Assembly (NCBI RefSeq): GCF_000756815.1
Contig: NZ_CCVW01000001.1
Location: 851,001 to 915,000 of the forward strand
Source of the DNA: Legionella massiliensis
GTDB taxonomy: Bacteria > Pseudomonadota > Gammaproteobacteria > Legionellales > Legionellaceae
DNA: 64,000 nucleotides
Direction: 5' to 3'
Positions 43,873 to 51,482 of this stretch are shown here, one piece after another. Made by a program: the position numbers and the translations under genes. Each line of letters begins with the position of its first letter. Position 1 is the first letter of the stretch. The notes below the pieces were generated by a model. The model did not search any database. It was not told where the DNA came from and saw only the letters and a list, made by a program, of their open reading frames with translations.

Positions 43873-43925
43873 TAACGTCAGTTCGAGCGAAGAGTTTAAA
43901 CGACTCTTCGCTCGAACTGACGTTA
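43873..43925. promoter_or_regulatory. Perfect 23-bp dyad between epmC and the FAH gene
   Basis: The left arm runs TAACGTCAGTTCGAGCGAAG then AGT (43873-43895). A 7-base loop (TTAAACG) follows, then the exact complement (43903-43925). It fills the divergent gap. It could be an operator, a transcript hairpin or a mobile palindrome; no other copy is seen in the window. Confidence 0.5.
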
Positions 43926-43940
43926 TTAGGAGATTTTCAC

Positions 43941-44594
43941 TTGCAACAGGTATTTTTCAATAATAATCAAGGGATTTCAGTTTCGAATATATTTTGCATC
44001 GGTCGTAATTATGCCGCGCATATTTCAGAACTTGGCAATAAACCCTCAGATACGCCGTTGGTGTTTTTAAAACCGACTTCCGCCTTGAATATCACAAAGA
44101 CAATCCAATTACCGGCTTTTTCCAGTGAAATTGATTATGAAACTGAGCTAGTGCTGCTTATAGGGCGTTCTGCTAAAAATCTTAGACGAGAAGATGCTTG
44201 GTCCTGTATTTCGGGTTATGGAGTTGGTCTTGATCTCACTGCCCGTGATCTGCAGGCCCTTGCAAAGAAACAAGGTCTACCCTGGACTTTGGCAAAGGGA
44301 TTTGATGATTCAGCTACAGTCTCATCCTTTATACCTGCGAATGAAATTACTGATCCCCAAGGACTAAGTTTCCAAATGACCCAGAACGGAATTCTGCGTC
44401 AACAGGGTTTTGTTAATCACATGCTCTTTGATATTCCCTATCTTATTGAGTTTCTAAGTACAAGGTTTAGCTTACAACCTGGTGATTTGATCTTCACAGG
44501 TACTCCGGAGGGTACGGGGCGGATTCAGCAAGGCGATCGAATCGAAATAGAGCTGGCGGATAAGCTTAAAGTCGATTTTTCTGTTCTTGCATGA
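43941..44594 (+). CDS. Fumarylacetoacetate hydrolase family protein
   Basis: A 217-residue FAH-fold enzyme. IFCIGRNYAAHISELGNKPSDTPLVFLKPTSAL and the metal-binding ETELVLLIG, followed by FTGTPEGTGRIQQGDRI, match the short YcgM-like branch (acylpyruvate or oxaloacetate decarboxylase/tautomerase types). I start it at TTG 43941, with TAGGAG eight to thirteen bases upstream. The longer open frame from 43800 would read through the 23-bp dyad and into epmC on the other strand. Confidence 0.85.
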   Translation: MQQVFFNNNQGISVSNIFCIGRNYAAHISELGNKPSDTPLVFLKPTSALNITKTIQLPAFSSEIDYETELVLLIGRSAKNLRREDAWSCISGYGVGLDLTARDLQALAKKQGLPWTLAKGFDDSATVSSFIPANEITDPQGLSFQMTQNGILRQQGFVNHMLFDIPYLIEFLSTRFSLQPGDLIFTGTPEGTGRIQQGDRIEIELADKLKVDFSVLA

Positions 44595-44601
44595 TGAACC
44601 G

Positions 44602-44681
44602 CCGTCATTGCGAACGGCGTGAAGCAATCCAAGGTTCAGAGCTTCGAACCATGGATTGCTTCGTCACTTTGTTTCTCGCGG
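44602..44681. repeat. Palindromic repeat, CATTGCGA/GAAGCAATCC family
   Basis: CCGTCATTGCGAACGGCGTG then AAGCAATCCAAGG on the left, and the complementary CCATGGATTGCTTCGTCAC on the right. It lies between the converging FAH and large secreted-protein genes and may end both transcripts. Confidence 0.75.
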
Positions 44682-44699
44682 GTGCCTTAGGACCTGATT

Positions 44700-46847
44700 T
44701 TACTCCAGATCACAATCCTCCTTACCATCAGCACTCCAATGCGCCTTAATCGTTCTGACTGAATTACAATCATCGTCCTTGCAAATTTTGGTTGCTGGTC
44801 TTAACTGACAGGCGCTAGCCCAGCCGCCATTATTATAAGCAATGGCAATAGCTTTAGTTCCTTTAGGCAAGTTTGCTGTTCCTTCGCGTTTGTCGATGGT
44901 GGCAGCTCCAATCCAGTTTTGTGAACCGTCCAGGTTATAACTCAAACTCAGATTAGTAATTTTCTGCAAATCACCGGCGTTAAAGTTAACGGTAACTGCT
45001 TTGGGCAAAGCATTCCCTTGAGGTGGTTTATTACCGCCAGTGATATCAACCTTTTTAGGGGTTGGATACTCTTCCCCAGTTAATTTTCCAAGGTATTGAA
45101 AGGGATTAAATTTGAATTCATTCATTAATACCCAAGCATTGGATGTTGTACTAGGAAGGGTGTTGGCATTCCAGCCAAAAGGAATTGCAGCGCGTTTGCT
45201 CGCATAGAGATAAGCCTGGCCAGCGCTTTCTGGTAAGGTGACAAAATATTCTTTTGGCGTTGCTCCATCGAAATTGGCTGAGAGGTATTGATCATTGCGA
45301 AGATGGCGGATTCCCTCTTGCATGCTGGCCAGATCAGCCTTTAATTCACTGGTATCGTCCCCTTGTTTGTCGTAATAATCAATTAATGAAAACAAGGTAT
45401 TAATTGCTCCAGCAGTCCATTCAGTCGACATAATTTTCTCAGGCTGGCTACCCCCATTATTGTTTAGGGTATAGCCTACTCCCCAAAGTTGGCCATTATT
45501 AAAATATCCGCCTTTATTTCGAACGTTTTTCCAAATTTTTAGGGCAGTTCCCTGGCCAAACCATTTATCGATGTTTTCAACTCCCAGGGCAGAGGTTCCC
45601 CAGGTATTAATATCAACAGCCATAGAGCCGCTGACTTCAGAGCTATCGGGTACCCAATCGTTAGTAGACGAGGGAGTGGCGGCTGTACCATGGGTATGGA
45701 AGATACCCCTTTGGTAGTCAAAGGCGCCATTATAAAGGAAACTTAACAAGCCTATCGTTTCATAGCCATTGACTGTGGTTCCGCCATTTAGCATGACATC
45801 GATATCAGTTAGCGCCTTAGTGACTTCAGGTGTTTGATCGGTATTTTTTAAGATTTGCCTTAGGGTTTGCAAACCACCCAAAACGGAGAAATTGTTTTCT
45901 ACAGAAATTTCACCTTGGGGAATAGAGCCTTGGTTTCCTTGTGAACCGCCTGGTGCATAGTAAAACGCCCCTATCCCTGCCTGCATGGCTGAAAAGGCAT
46001 AGAGGCTTCTGATTGCATTATCGAGAGCAGAGGAGTCTGCTGCAACCTTGCCGTTATTGAGTAAAGCTTCGGCTTGTAGCGGACCGAGTAATTGGGCCCA
46101 GGCATTTTCACCAGTAATTGGTTTCCAATCAGACCAGGTATTTACATATTTAAAATAGTCAGCGGAATGATGCTCAGGATCATTCTTTGCTAAGAGTTCT
46201 GGATCATAATCCCAGCTGACATAATCCTGGAATTTGCTCTGATAAAAGGGGTCTTTATTTTGAAAATTAGTAGCGATCATGCGAAAACTAAAGGCAACTT
46301 TAGGATCTGTTATGGCCGTTGTATAGCCGTACTTAAAGGATTTGTCAGTCGCACGATTTTGGCTATTGGTGATGGATTGCGATTGGTTTGCAATTAATGC
46401 GTGTGCCGTATTTTGATCTAGATAACCATTTTTAGCTGCTATAGCCAAAGCAATTTGCCAGGTGGCTGCATCATAAATATCAGCCCCATATTTCATGTCT
46501 GTGCGTTCAATTTGCGCCTGTGCTTGAAGAATTTCTTGGGCACTACCTTTATTGGGGGGTAAGCCTCGGCCAAGGATAGCGTAAGGATTAGAATATAAAC
46601 TGTCTACAACTGAACAGCTATCATCAGCCGAACAGATATAATCCCCAAAATATTTGGCAATATCGTCTGGGTTGCCAATATAGTAGCTAAGTGGAACTAA
46701 TTGTGAGTTTTTAGATGAAATAAGTAATTCCTGAGAGGTTAGAAAACGTACAAGGTCTTTTATTTCATTAGAGTTATCAGCAAATACAGGATTGAAACTA
46801 CTCAATAGTAAACTGCTTGTTGCTAGGAGGCTTGTACATTTTTTCAT
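44700..46847 (-). CDS. Large secreted protein of unknown function
   Basis: A 715-residue protein with a signal peptide (MKKCTSLLATSSLLLSSFNPVFA). The body is helix-rich with repeated aromatic-Gly segments (SAMQAGIGAFYYAP, DWVPDSSEVSGSMAVDINTWGTSALG, STEWTAGAINTLFSLIDYY), reminiscent of (alpha/alpha) barrel glycosidases or cellobiose-processing enzymes, but no family can be named. Residues about 600-715 form a separate beta-rich domain with four or more cysteines (CQLRPATKICKDDDC), perhaps a carbohydrate-binding module. Export by Sec and possibly the type II system is likely. Confidence 0.6.
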   Translation of the reverse strand: MKKCTSLLATSSLLLSSFNPVFADNSNEIKDLVRFLTSQELLISSKNSQLVPLSYYIGNPDDIAKYFGDYICSADDSCSVVDSLYSNPYAILGRGLPPNKGSAQEILQAQAQIERTDMKYGADIYDAATWQIALAIAAKNGYLDQNTAHALIANQSQSITNSQNRATDKSFKYGYTTAITDPKVAFSFRMIATNFQNKDPFYQSKFQDYVSWDYDPELLAKNDPEHHSADYFKYVNTWSDWKPITGENAWAQLLGPLQAEALLNNGKVAADSSALDNAIRSLYAFSAMQAGIGAFYYAPGGSQGNQGSIPQGEISVENNFSVLGGLQTLRQILKNTDQTPEVTKALTDIDVMLNGGTTVNGYETIGLLSFLYNGAFDYQRGIFHTHGTAATPSSTNDWVPDSSEVSGSMAVDINTWGTSALGVENIDKWFGQGTALKIWKNVRNKGGYFNNGQLWGVGYTLNNNGGSQPEKIMSTEWTAGAINTLFSLIDYYDKQGDDTSELKADLASMQEGIRHLRNDQYLSANFDGATPKEYFVTLPESAGQAYLYASKRAAIPFGWNANTLPSTTSNAWVLMNEFKFNPFQYLGKLTGEEYPTPKKVDITGGNKPPQGNALPKAVTVNFNAGDLQKITNLSLSYNLDGSQNWIGAATIDKREGTANLPKGTKAIAIAYNNGGWASACQLRPATKICKDDDCNSVRTIKAHWSADGKEDCDLE

Positions 46848-47040
46848 ATTATTGTCCTACATAGAATTAACTGGCGCGAGTATAATGGGTGATAGTCAGA
46901 AAAATAGATCTAGATTTGTTTCTTTACTCTTGATTAACAAAAAAGAATTTCGTAGAGGGAGAGGTATACCTCAAAGAGAGTTTTTAGTTAGAATATTCAA
47001 TTTTGACATTGCTAATTCTGACTAACTAAGCGAGTGAATC

Positions 47041-47526
47041 ATGCCATCTTTTGATATAGTTTCTGAAATTAATGAGGTAGAACTACGACATGCAGTCGAA
47101 AATGCTGTTCGTGAAATGGGAACCCGCTTTGATTTTCGTGGTGTGCAATCAAGTATCGAATTGAAAGAATTAATAGTCACTTTGAAATCTGAATCTGATT
47201 TTCAGGTCAGACAGCTAGAAGATTTGTTTCGCAACCATTGCAGCAAACGCAATGTGAGCGCTGCAGGGGTAGATATAGAGGATAAGCCGGTGCACAGCGG
47301 TAAAACCTTTTCCCTGAATATGACTTTCAAACAAGGTATTGATCAACCAACAGCCAAAGAAATCGTGAAATTAATCAAAGAAAGTAAAGCCAAGGTTCAA
47401 ACCTCTATCCAGGGTGATAAGGTGCGTGTAACAGGGAAAAAACGTGACGATCTGCAGGAAGTTATTGCTTTGTTGAAGAACTCAGATATTGAAATACCTC
47501 TGCAATATGAAAATTTTCGCGACTAG
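47041..47526 (+). CDS. YajQ family nucleotide-binding protein
   Basis: A 161-residue YajQ/UPF0234 protein: MPSFDIVSEINEVELRHAVENA at the start, then TRFDFRG, and the second repeat with VRVTGKKRDDLQEVIALLK. Some members bind cyclic di-GMP and alter virulence gene expression; others bind nucleic acid. Very well conserved. ATG 47041 with a weak GCGAGTG site upstream. It is preceded by about 190 bp of promoter-like AT-rich DNA. Confidence 0.93.
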   Translation: MPSFDIVSEINEVELRHAVENAVREMGTRFDFRGVQSSIELKELIVTLKSESDFQVRQLEDLFRNHCSKRNVSAAGVDIEDKPVHSGKTFSLNMTFKQGIDQPTAKEIVKLIKESKAKVQTSIQGDKVRVTGKKRDDLQEVIALLKNSDIEIPLQYENFRD

Positions 47527-47759
47527 GGTGGATTGAAGGTAGCCTGGATGCGGACAAAAAAACAGCAGATTTTCAAGCCCCGCGTCATTATTAGCTATGC
47601 TCATCTAACCAGATGATTCATTTGGTGTAAATATAAAGTTTTTTAGAGCGCAAATGCTTATGCAGAGTTTAGAAAGCGGATAATTTCACCTGGTGATTAC
47701 AAAAATTGGTCTCAATGGTCTATTATAAGACATATAGGTGATGACTGTCTCTGACTGAA

Positions 47760-47970
47760 CCAAAATGCAATTATATAGATAGGGAGATCGGTTTTGAGAT
47801 GTGGTGTGTATACCTGTTAGGCAGGAAACCTAAAACACCTCATAGGTCGCCGTTGTTAAGCGTAACTATTGTGGCTCATGAATCAGGGAGTCGTTACCTG
47901 TATCTTATTTTATATACTCTTTAGGAATGAATTTTAGGTTTTTAGGCTATCGGCAAAACCTAAAATTTAT
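47760..47970. other. Non-coding region with strong secondary structure
   Basis: No gene fits the 877-bp gap 47527-48403. Within it are an imperfect stem ATGTGGTGT/ACACCTCAT around a TTAGG...CCTAA hairpin (about 47801-47845), and a perfect 12-bp hairpin ATTTTAGGTTTT/AAAACCTAAAAT (47931-47966). These could be an unannotated small RNA with its terminator, or leader structure. No family is recognised; 6S RNA was considered but not supported. The rest holds MITE copy 5 and a CCCACAG...CTGCGGG palindrome. Confidence 0.35.
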
Positions 47971-48012
47971 GTAATAGCTCCTGCTCCAGTATCGAACTCC
48001 CGTGGCTTGACC

Positions 48013-48170
48013 CATAGGTATCTACATAAATGTCCCTCCTTGTCTCAACATTAGGTCATCCAGAGCGTAGCGAAGGATCTCCTGAATGTGGCACCGTGCT
48101 AATCCTGGAGATCCTTCGCTACGCTCTGGATGACGTGTGTCTATTACAGTCACTTGTGTAGATACCTATG
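48013..48170. mobile_element. MITE-like element, 158-bp form, copy 5
   Basis: Ends CATAGGTATCTACATAAATG and CCTATG complement. Flanked by the exact 9-bp repeat GGCTTGACC (48004-48012, 48171-48179). It sits in a CGTGGCTTGACCGCGGG-type palindrome. Confidence 0.88.
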
Positions 48171-48223
48171 GGCTTGACCGCGGGATCCGCTAGTTAGAAG
48201 CTCTCCACTCTGAGCCCATAGAT

Positions 48224-48242
48224 CCCACAGTCAAGCTGCGGG
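48224..48242. repeat. Diverged CCCACAG-TCAAG-CTGCGGG palindrome
   Basis: A diverged copy of the CCGCGG palindrome family, followed by GAATTCGGG, just downstream of MITE copy 5. Confidence 0.65.
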
Positions 48243-48403
48243 AATTCGGGATGGGGGTGACCTATTACAAATTCACTCTTATAGAGTATTTTTGTCTCCA
48301 TATTTTCCTTTTAATTCCAAGAGATATATTTTTAATCTAAATTTTGTTTAATTTATGATCGTGTCGTATAATTAAATTGCAAACCTTCAACAAGGAAGCG
48401 ATC

Positions 48404-48637
48404 ATGAAAAAAACAATTATCGCAGCATTAGTGTTTGTACCTACAACTTTTCTCGGTGGTTGTACTGTTACGGAAGCAAGCTATTATCCCAGTAATGATT
48501 ATGTTTATTCTGTTGGCTATTATGGATATCGTCCCTATTGGGGAAATTATTATACCGGTGGCTGGGGTAATGTTGGCTATTGGCGTGGTTATCGTGGTTA
48601 CTATAATCGTGGCTGGTGGGGTGGCCGTCGATGGTAA
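48404..48637 (+). CDS. Small Tyr/Gly-rich lipoprotein
   Basis: A 77-residue protein. Its signal sequence ends in a lipobox (FLGGC), so it is likely anchored in the outer membrane. The mature part is almost entirely Tyr, Gly, Trp, Arg and Asn (YYGYRPYWGNYYTGGWGNVGYW...), a low-complexity composition seen in some envelope proteins. ATG 48404 has AAGGAAG upstream. The open frame begins earlier, but the signal peptide sets the start. Function unknown. Confidence 0.75.
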   Translation: MKKTIIAALVFVPTTFLGGCTVTEASYYPSNDYVYSVGYYGYRPYWGNYYTGGWGNVGYWRGYRGYYNRGWWGGRRW

Positions 48638-48783
48638 GAGACCTATAGCAGAGTGTAGCTTTCAGTGAACGCGCTATAAAATGGCTAGCTGCCTCTGCTA
48701 ATTCTAAATCTGTTTATGTTAGAGTAGAGTTTCGCTGATTTAACCTATGTTCCGTACTCTGGGTACAAATTTTGAGGCAGCAA

Positions 48784-49698
48784 ATGAAAGGTTGGATCCT
48801 ATATAAACGAAACAAGCAAGAACTGACAGAAGCCGATCATGGTGTAAACAGGTTTTTAGCCGTCGCAGAGTCCCTGGATATTTCTCTCGAGGTATATAGG
48901 CCCGAAGAATTTGAATTAGTCATAAGCCGTGATGATAAGAAAAGCATCCTTCTTCATGATAAACGTGTTGCCCTGCCTGATTTTTTATTGCCAAGATTGG
49001 GAGCGGAAACCTCTTATTTTGCCTTAGCGATTATTCGGCAATTAGAAAAGCTAGGGGTTCATACCTATAACCGTTCTACCTCTGTTGAAATAGTCAAAGA
49101 TAAGATGCTACTTAGCCAGATGCTTGCCCAAAGTGATTTACCTGCCCCAAAAACCATGTTAGTTAAATTTCCTGTCTCAGTTGCTGTTGTTGAGCGCGAG
49201 ATTGGTTTTCCTCTGGTTATTAAAAATATTTCAGGGGCTCGTGGAGTGGGTATTCATCTCTGTGAGTCAGCCCAAAATTTTAGAGACTTAATGGAGCTTA
49301 TTGCTAGCCATAGTGCTAGTAGTAATCAGATGATTTTACAAGAATTTATTGCCAACAGTTATGGACGAGACTTAAGGGTTTTAGTCTTGGGCGGAAAGGT
49401 TATTGGTTGCATGCAGCGCACAGCCAAGGATAGTTTCAAGGCTAATTACTCACTTGGTGGAGAAGTATCGCCCTATGTTCTTACTCCAGAAATTGAATCT
49501 CTGGCGATCAAATGTGCTGATTTATTTAATTTGGAAATTGCAGGAATAGATCTCTTATTTGATGCACAAGGCTTTAAGGTCTGTGAAGCGAATTCTTCTA
49601 CAGGATTTAAGGGAATGGAGCGAGCTACAGGCAAGAACATTGCCTTACAAATTTTGGAATACGTGAAAGATTCAGTAATTGCTAAAAGGATTTCGTAG
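48784..49698 (+). CDS. RimK-like ATP-grasp ligase
   Basis: A 304-residue ATP-grasp protein of the RimK family, which adds glutamates to ribosomal protein S6 or to related substrates. ATP-binding residues are visible: FPLVIKNISGARGVGIHL, the LQEFI strand, YGRDLRVLVLGGKVIGCMQR and FKVCEANSSTGFKGME. ATG 48784 has GAGG at 48774-48777; a longer TTG start at 48772 is unlikely. Its stop lies in the stem of a terminator shared with efp. Whether S6 is the target here is not known. Confidence 0.85.
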   Translation: MKGWILYKRNKQELTEADHGVNRFLAVAESLDISLEVYRPEEFELVISRDDKKSILLHDKRVALPDFLLPRLGAETSYFALAIIRQLEKLGVHTYNRSTSVEIVKDKMLLSQMLAQSDLPAPKTMLVKFPVSVAVVEREIGFPLVIKNISGARGVGIHLCESAQNFRDLMELIASHSASSNQMILQEFIANSYGRDLRVLVLGGKVIGCMQRTAKDSFKANYSLGGEVSPYVLTPEIESLAIKCADLFNLEIAGIDLLFDAQGFKVCEANSSTGFKGMERATGKNIALQILEYVKDSVIAKRIS

Positions 49699-49729
49699 CC
49701 TGGATTCCGCTTCGTTGCATCCAGGCTAC
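49695..49729. terminator. Bidirectional hairpin between rimK-like gene and efp
   Basis: GTAGCCTGGAT, thirteen bases, ATCCAGGCTAC: a perfect 11-bp stem containing the rimK-like stop. It is a dispersed repeat too, since a half copy (GGTAGCCTGGATGCGG) lies after the YajQ gene at about 47537-47552. Confidence 0.6.
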
Positions 49730-49741
49730 ATTTATCTATGC

Positions 49742-50311
49742 TTATTCTTTCGCACGTGAAACGTATTCGCCTTTGCGTGTATCTACCTTAATCAATTCGC
49801 CTGTTTGCACGAATAAAGGTACGCGAACAACGGCGCCTGTTTCTAAAGTAGCTGGCTTACCGCCACCACCAGAGGTATCACCTTTGAGGCCGGGATCTGT
49901 TTCAGTAATTGCAAGAACGACAAAGTTTGGCGGGGTGACCTGAATTGGTTCATTATTCCACAATGTCACGACACAGATATCCTGTTCTTTAAGCCATTGT
50001 GAGGCATCTGCAATACTCTCATTGGTTATTGCATATTGCTCAAAGTTGTCGGGAACCATGAAATGCCATAATTCGCCATCGTTATAGAGATATTGCATTT
50101 CTACATCTGCCACATCGGCAGAAGTCAGGGTTTCATTGGATTTTAAGGTGCGTTCAACCACGCGGCCGGTTTTCAGGTTACGAATTTTAATGCGGGTAAA
50201 GGCTTGACCCTTACCAGGTTTAACAAATTCGCATTCGACGATGTTGCAAGGCGCCCCATCTACCATTACCTTCAAACCATTCTTGAGATCATTACTGCCA
50301 TAGGTAGCCAT
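49742..50311 (-). CDS. efp: Translation elongation factor P
   Basis: A 189-residue EF-P, which rescues ribosomes stalled at polyproline. The N-terminal KOW-like domain ends in [16 protein letters not shown] with the modified lysine in the GKGQ loop. The two OB-like domains follow ([45 protein letters not shown]). The start is ATG 50311 (MATYGSND) with GTGGAG six bases upstream, not the ATG at 50341. The modification enzymes epmB (divergent neighbour) and epmC (6 kb away) are here too. Confidence 0.97.
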   Translation of the reverse strand: MATYGSNDLKNGLKVMVDGAPCNIVECEFVKPGKGQAFTRIKIRNLKTGRVVERTLKSNETLTSADVADVEMQYLYNDGELWHFMVPDNFEQYAITNESIADASQWLKEQDICVVTLWNNEPIQVTPPNFVVLAITETDPGLKGDTSGGGGKPATLETGAVVRVPLFVQTGELIKVDTRKGEYVSRAKE

Positions 50312-50382
50312 TTGTGCTCCACTGTTGAGATTTTGTTGCAATTTCGTTAGAGTTCGCGCAGTTTATCAATTTTGTACAACTA

Positions 50383-51366
50383 ATGCGAGATTACTCTGTG
50401 ACTTGGCAAAAAATTCTGGCGCAAGGATTCGCTTCCGTCAATGAGTTGCTGGAATTTTTATCATTACCTCCAGAACTGGGGAATCAACTAGCTGAAAAGC
50501 AATTTAAAACTCGAGTTCCTCGTGGTTTTGCTGCGCGCATGCAAAAGGGGAATCCTAGGGATCCTTTATTGCTGCAAGTACTTGCGTCAAACGAAGAGTT
50601 AGAGCCAATCGAGGGCTATGTTGCTGATCCTCTGGCAGAAAAGACAGTCAATCCCATTGAAGGATTAATGCATAAATATAAGGGGCGAGTGCTGCTGACT
50701 TTTACAGGGGGCTGTGCCGTTCATTGCCGCTATTGTTTCCGCCGTCATTTTCCCTATCAGGAAAACAACCCTGGGCGTAATGGTTGGCAGAAGGTTCTTG
50801 ATTATATTCGTCAGGATCAAACAATTCATGAAGTGATTTTAAGTGGTGGCGATCCGCTTTTGGCTTCAGACAAGATGTTTGCTGATTTTCTCCAAGAATT
50901 ACAAACGATTCCTCATGTACAAATACTACGCTTTCATACTCGTGTTCCAATCGTTTTGCCTGAACGGATTAATGAATCTTTGCTGTCCCTGCTTGCTGAA
51001 ACTAACTTAGCCAAAGTGGTTGTTTTACATGCGAATCACCCGCAAGAGCTAGATGAAAATGTACAAGATGCTTGTGTGGCTCTGCGCCAGGCAGGTTGCC
51101 ATCTATTGAATCAATCGGTGTTGTTAAAGGGAGTTAATGATAAGGCCGATGTTTTGGCAGACCTCAGCGAACGTTTATTCATCTGTGGCATTCTGCCCTA
51201 TTATTTGCATGTACTGGATAAGGTAGCAGGCGCTGCTCATTTTGATTTAGCCGAAGAAACCGCACTAGCGATTCACAGTGAATTACAGGCACTTTTACCC
51301 GGCTATTTAGTACCTCGTCTGGCAAGAGAGGAGGCGGGAAAGCCACATAAGACTCTTTTATTCTAA
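50383..51366 (+). CDS. epmB: EF-P (R)-beta-lysine synthase (lysine 2,3-aminomutase type)
   Basis: A 327-residue radical SAM enzyme. GGCAVHCRYCFRRHFPY gives the CxxxCxxC cluster, and the PLP-binding region and HANHPQELDE follow. It makes (R)-beta-lysine that EpmA attaches to EF-P. It is shorter than clostridial lysine 2,3-aminomutase, as expected for EpmB. It is divergent from efp, with a 71-bp gap. EpmA is not in the window. Confidence 0.95.
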   Translation: MRDYSVTWQKILAQGFASVNELLEFLSLPPELGNQLAEKQFKTRVPRGFAARMQKGNPRDPLLLQVLASNEELEPIEGYVADPLAEKTVNPIEGLMHKYKGRVLLTFTGGCAVHCRYCFRRHFPYQENNPGRNGWQKVLDYIRQDQTIHEVILSGGDPLLASDKMFADFLQELQTIPHVQILRFHTRVPIVLPERINESLLSLLAETNLAKVVVLHANHPQELDENVQDACVALRQAGCHLLNQSVLLKGVNDKADVLADLSERLFICGILPYYLHVLDKVAGAAHFDLAEETALAIHSELQALLPGYLVPRLAREEAGKPHKTLLF

Positions 51367-51388
51367 TTCCCTTCGCTCCTCCGGGGAG

Positions 51389-51434
51389 CACTGCCATTTA
51401 GTTAATGACAAAACCTTCCAAATTAATGACAGTG
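51389..51434. repeat. Minimal AAGTTAAGG-family element
   Basis: CACTGCCATTTAGTTAATGA then ACCTTCC and AATTAATGACAGTG: only the ends of the 134-bp element at 20155 remain. It interrupts a CCTCCG...GAGGGAAGGTGCCCGAAGGG repeat (51365-51470). Confidence 0.75.
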
Positions 51435-51482
51435 CCTCCGTGAGGGAAGGTGCCCGAAGGGCGGAAGGCGGCTCAGAATTAA

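Noticed and set aside
47760..47970. 6S RNA or tmRNA
   Set aside because: The stems and sequence do not match the conserved features I know for either RNA; kept only as an unassigned structured region.
9006..48170. Repeated palindromes considered as a CRISPR array
   Set aside because: The repeats are dispersed over 40 kb, differ in length and orientation, and lack regular spacers or cas genes.
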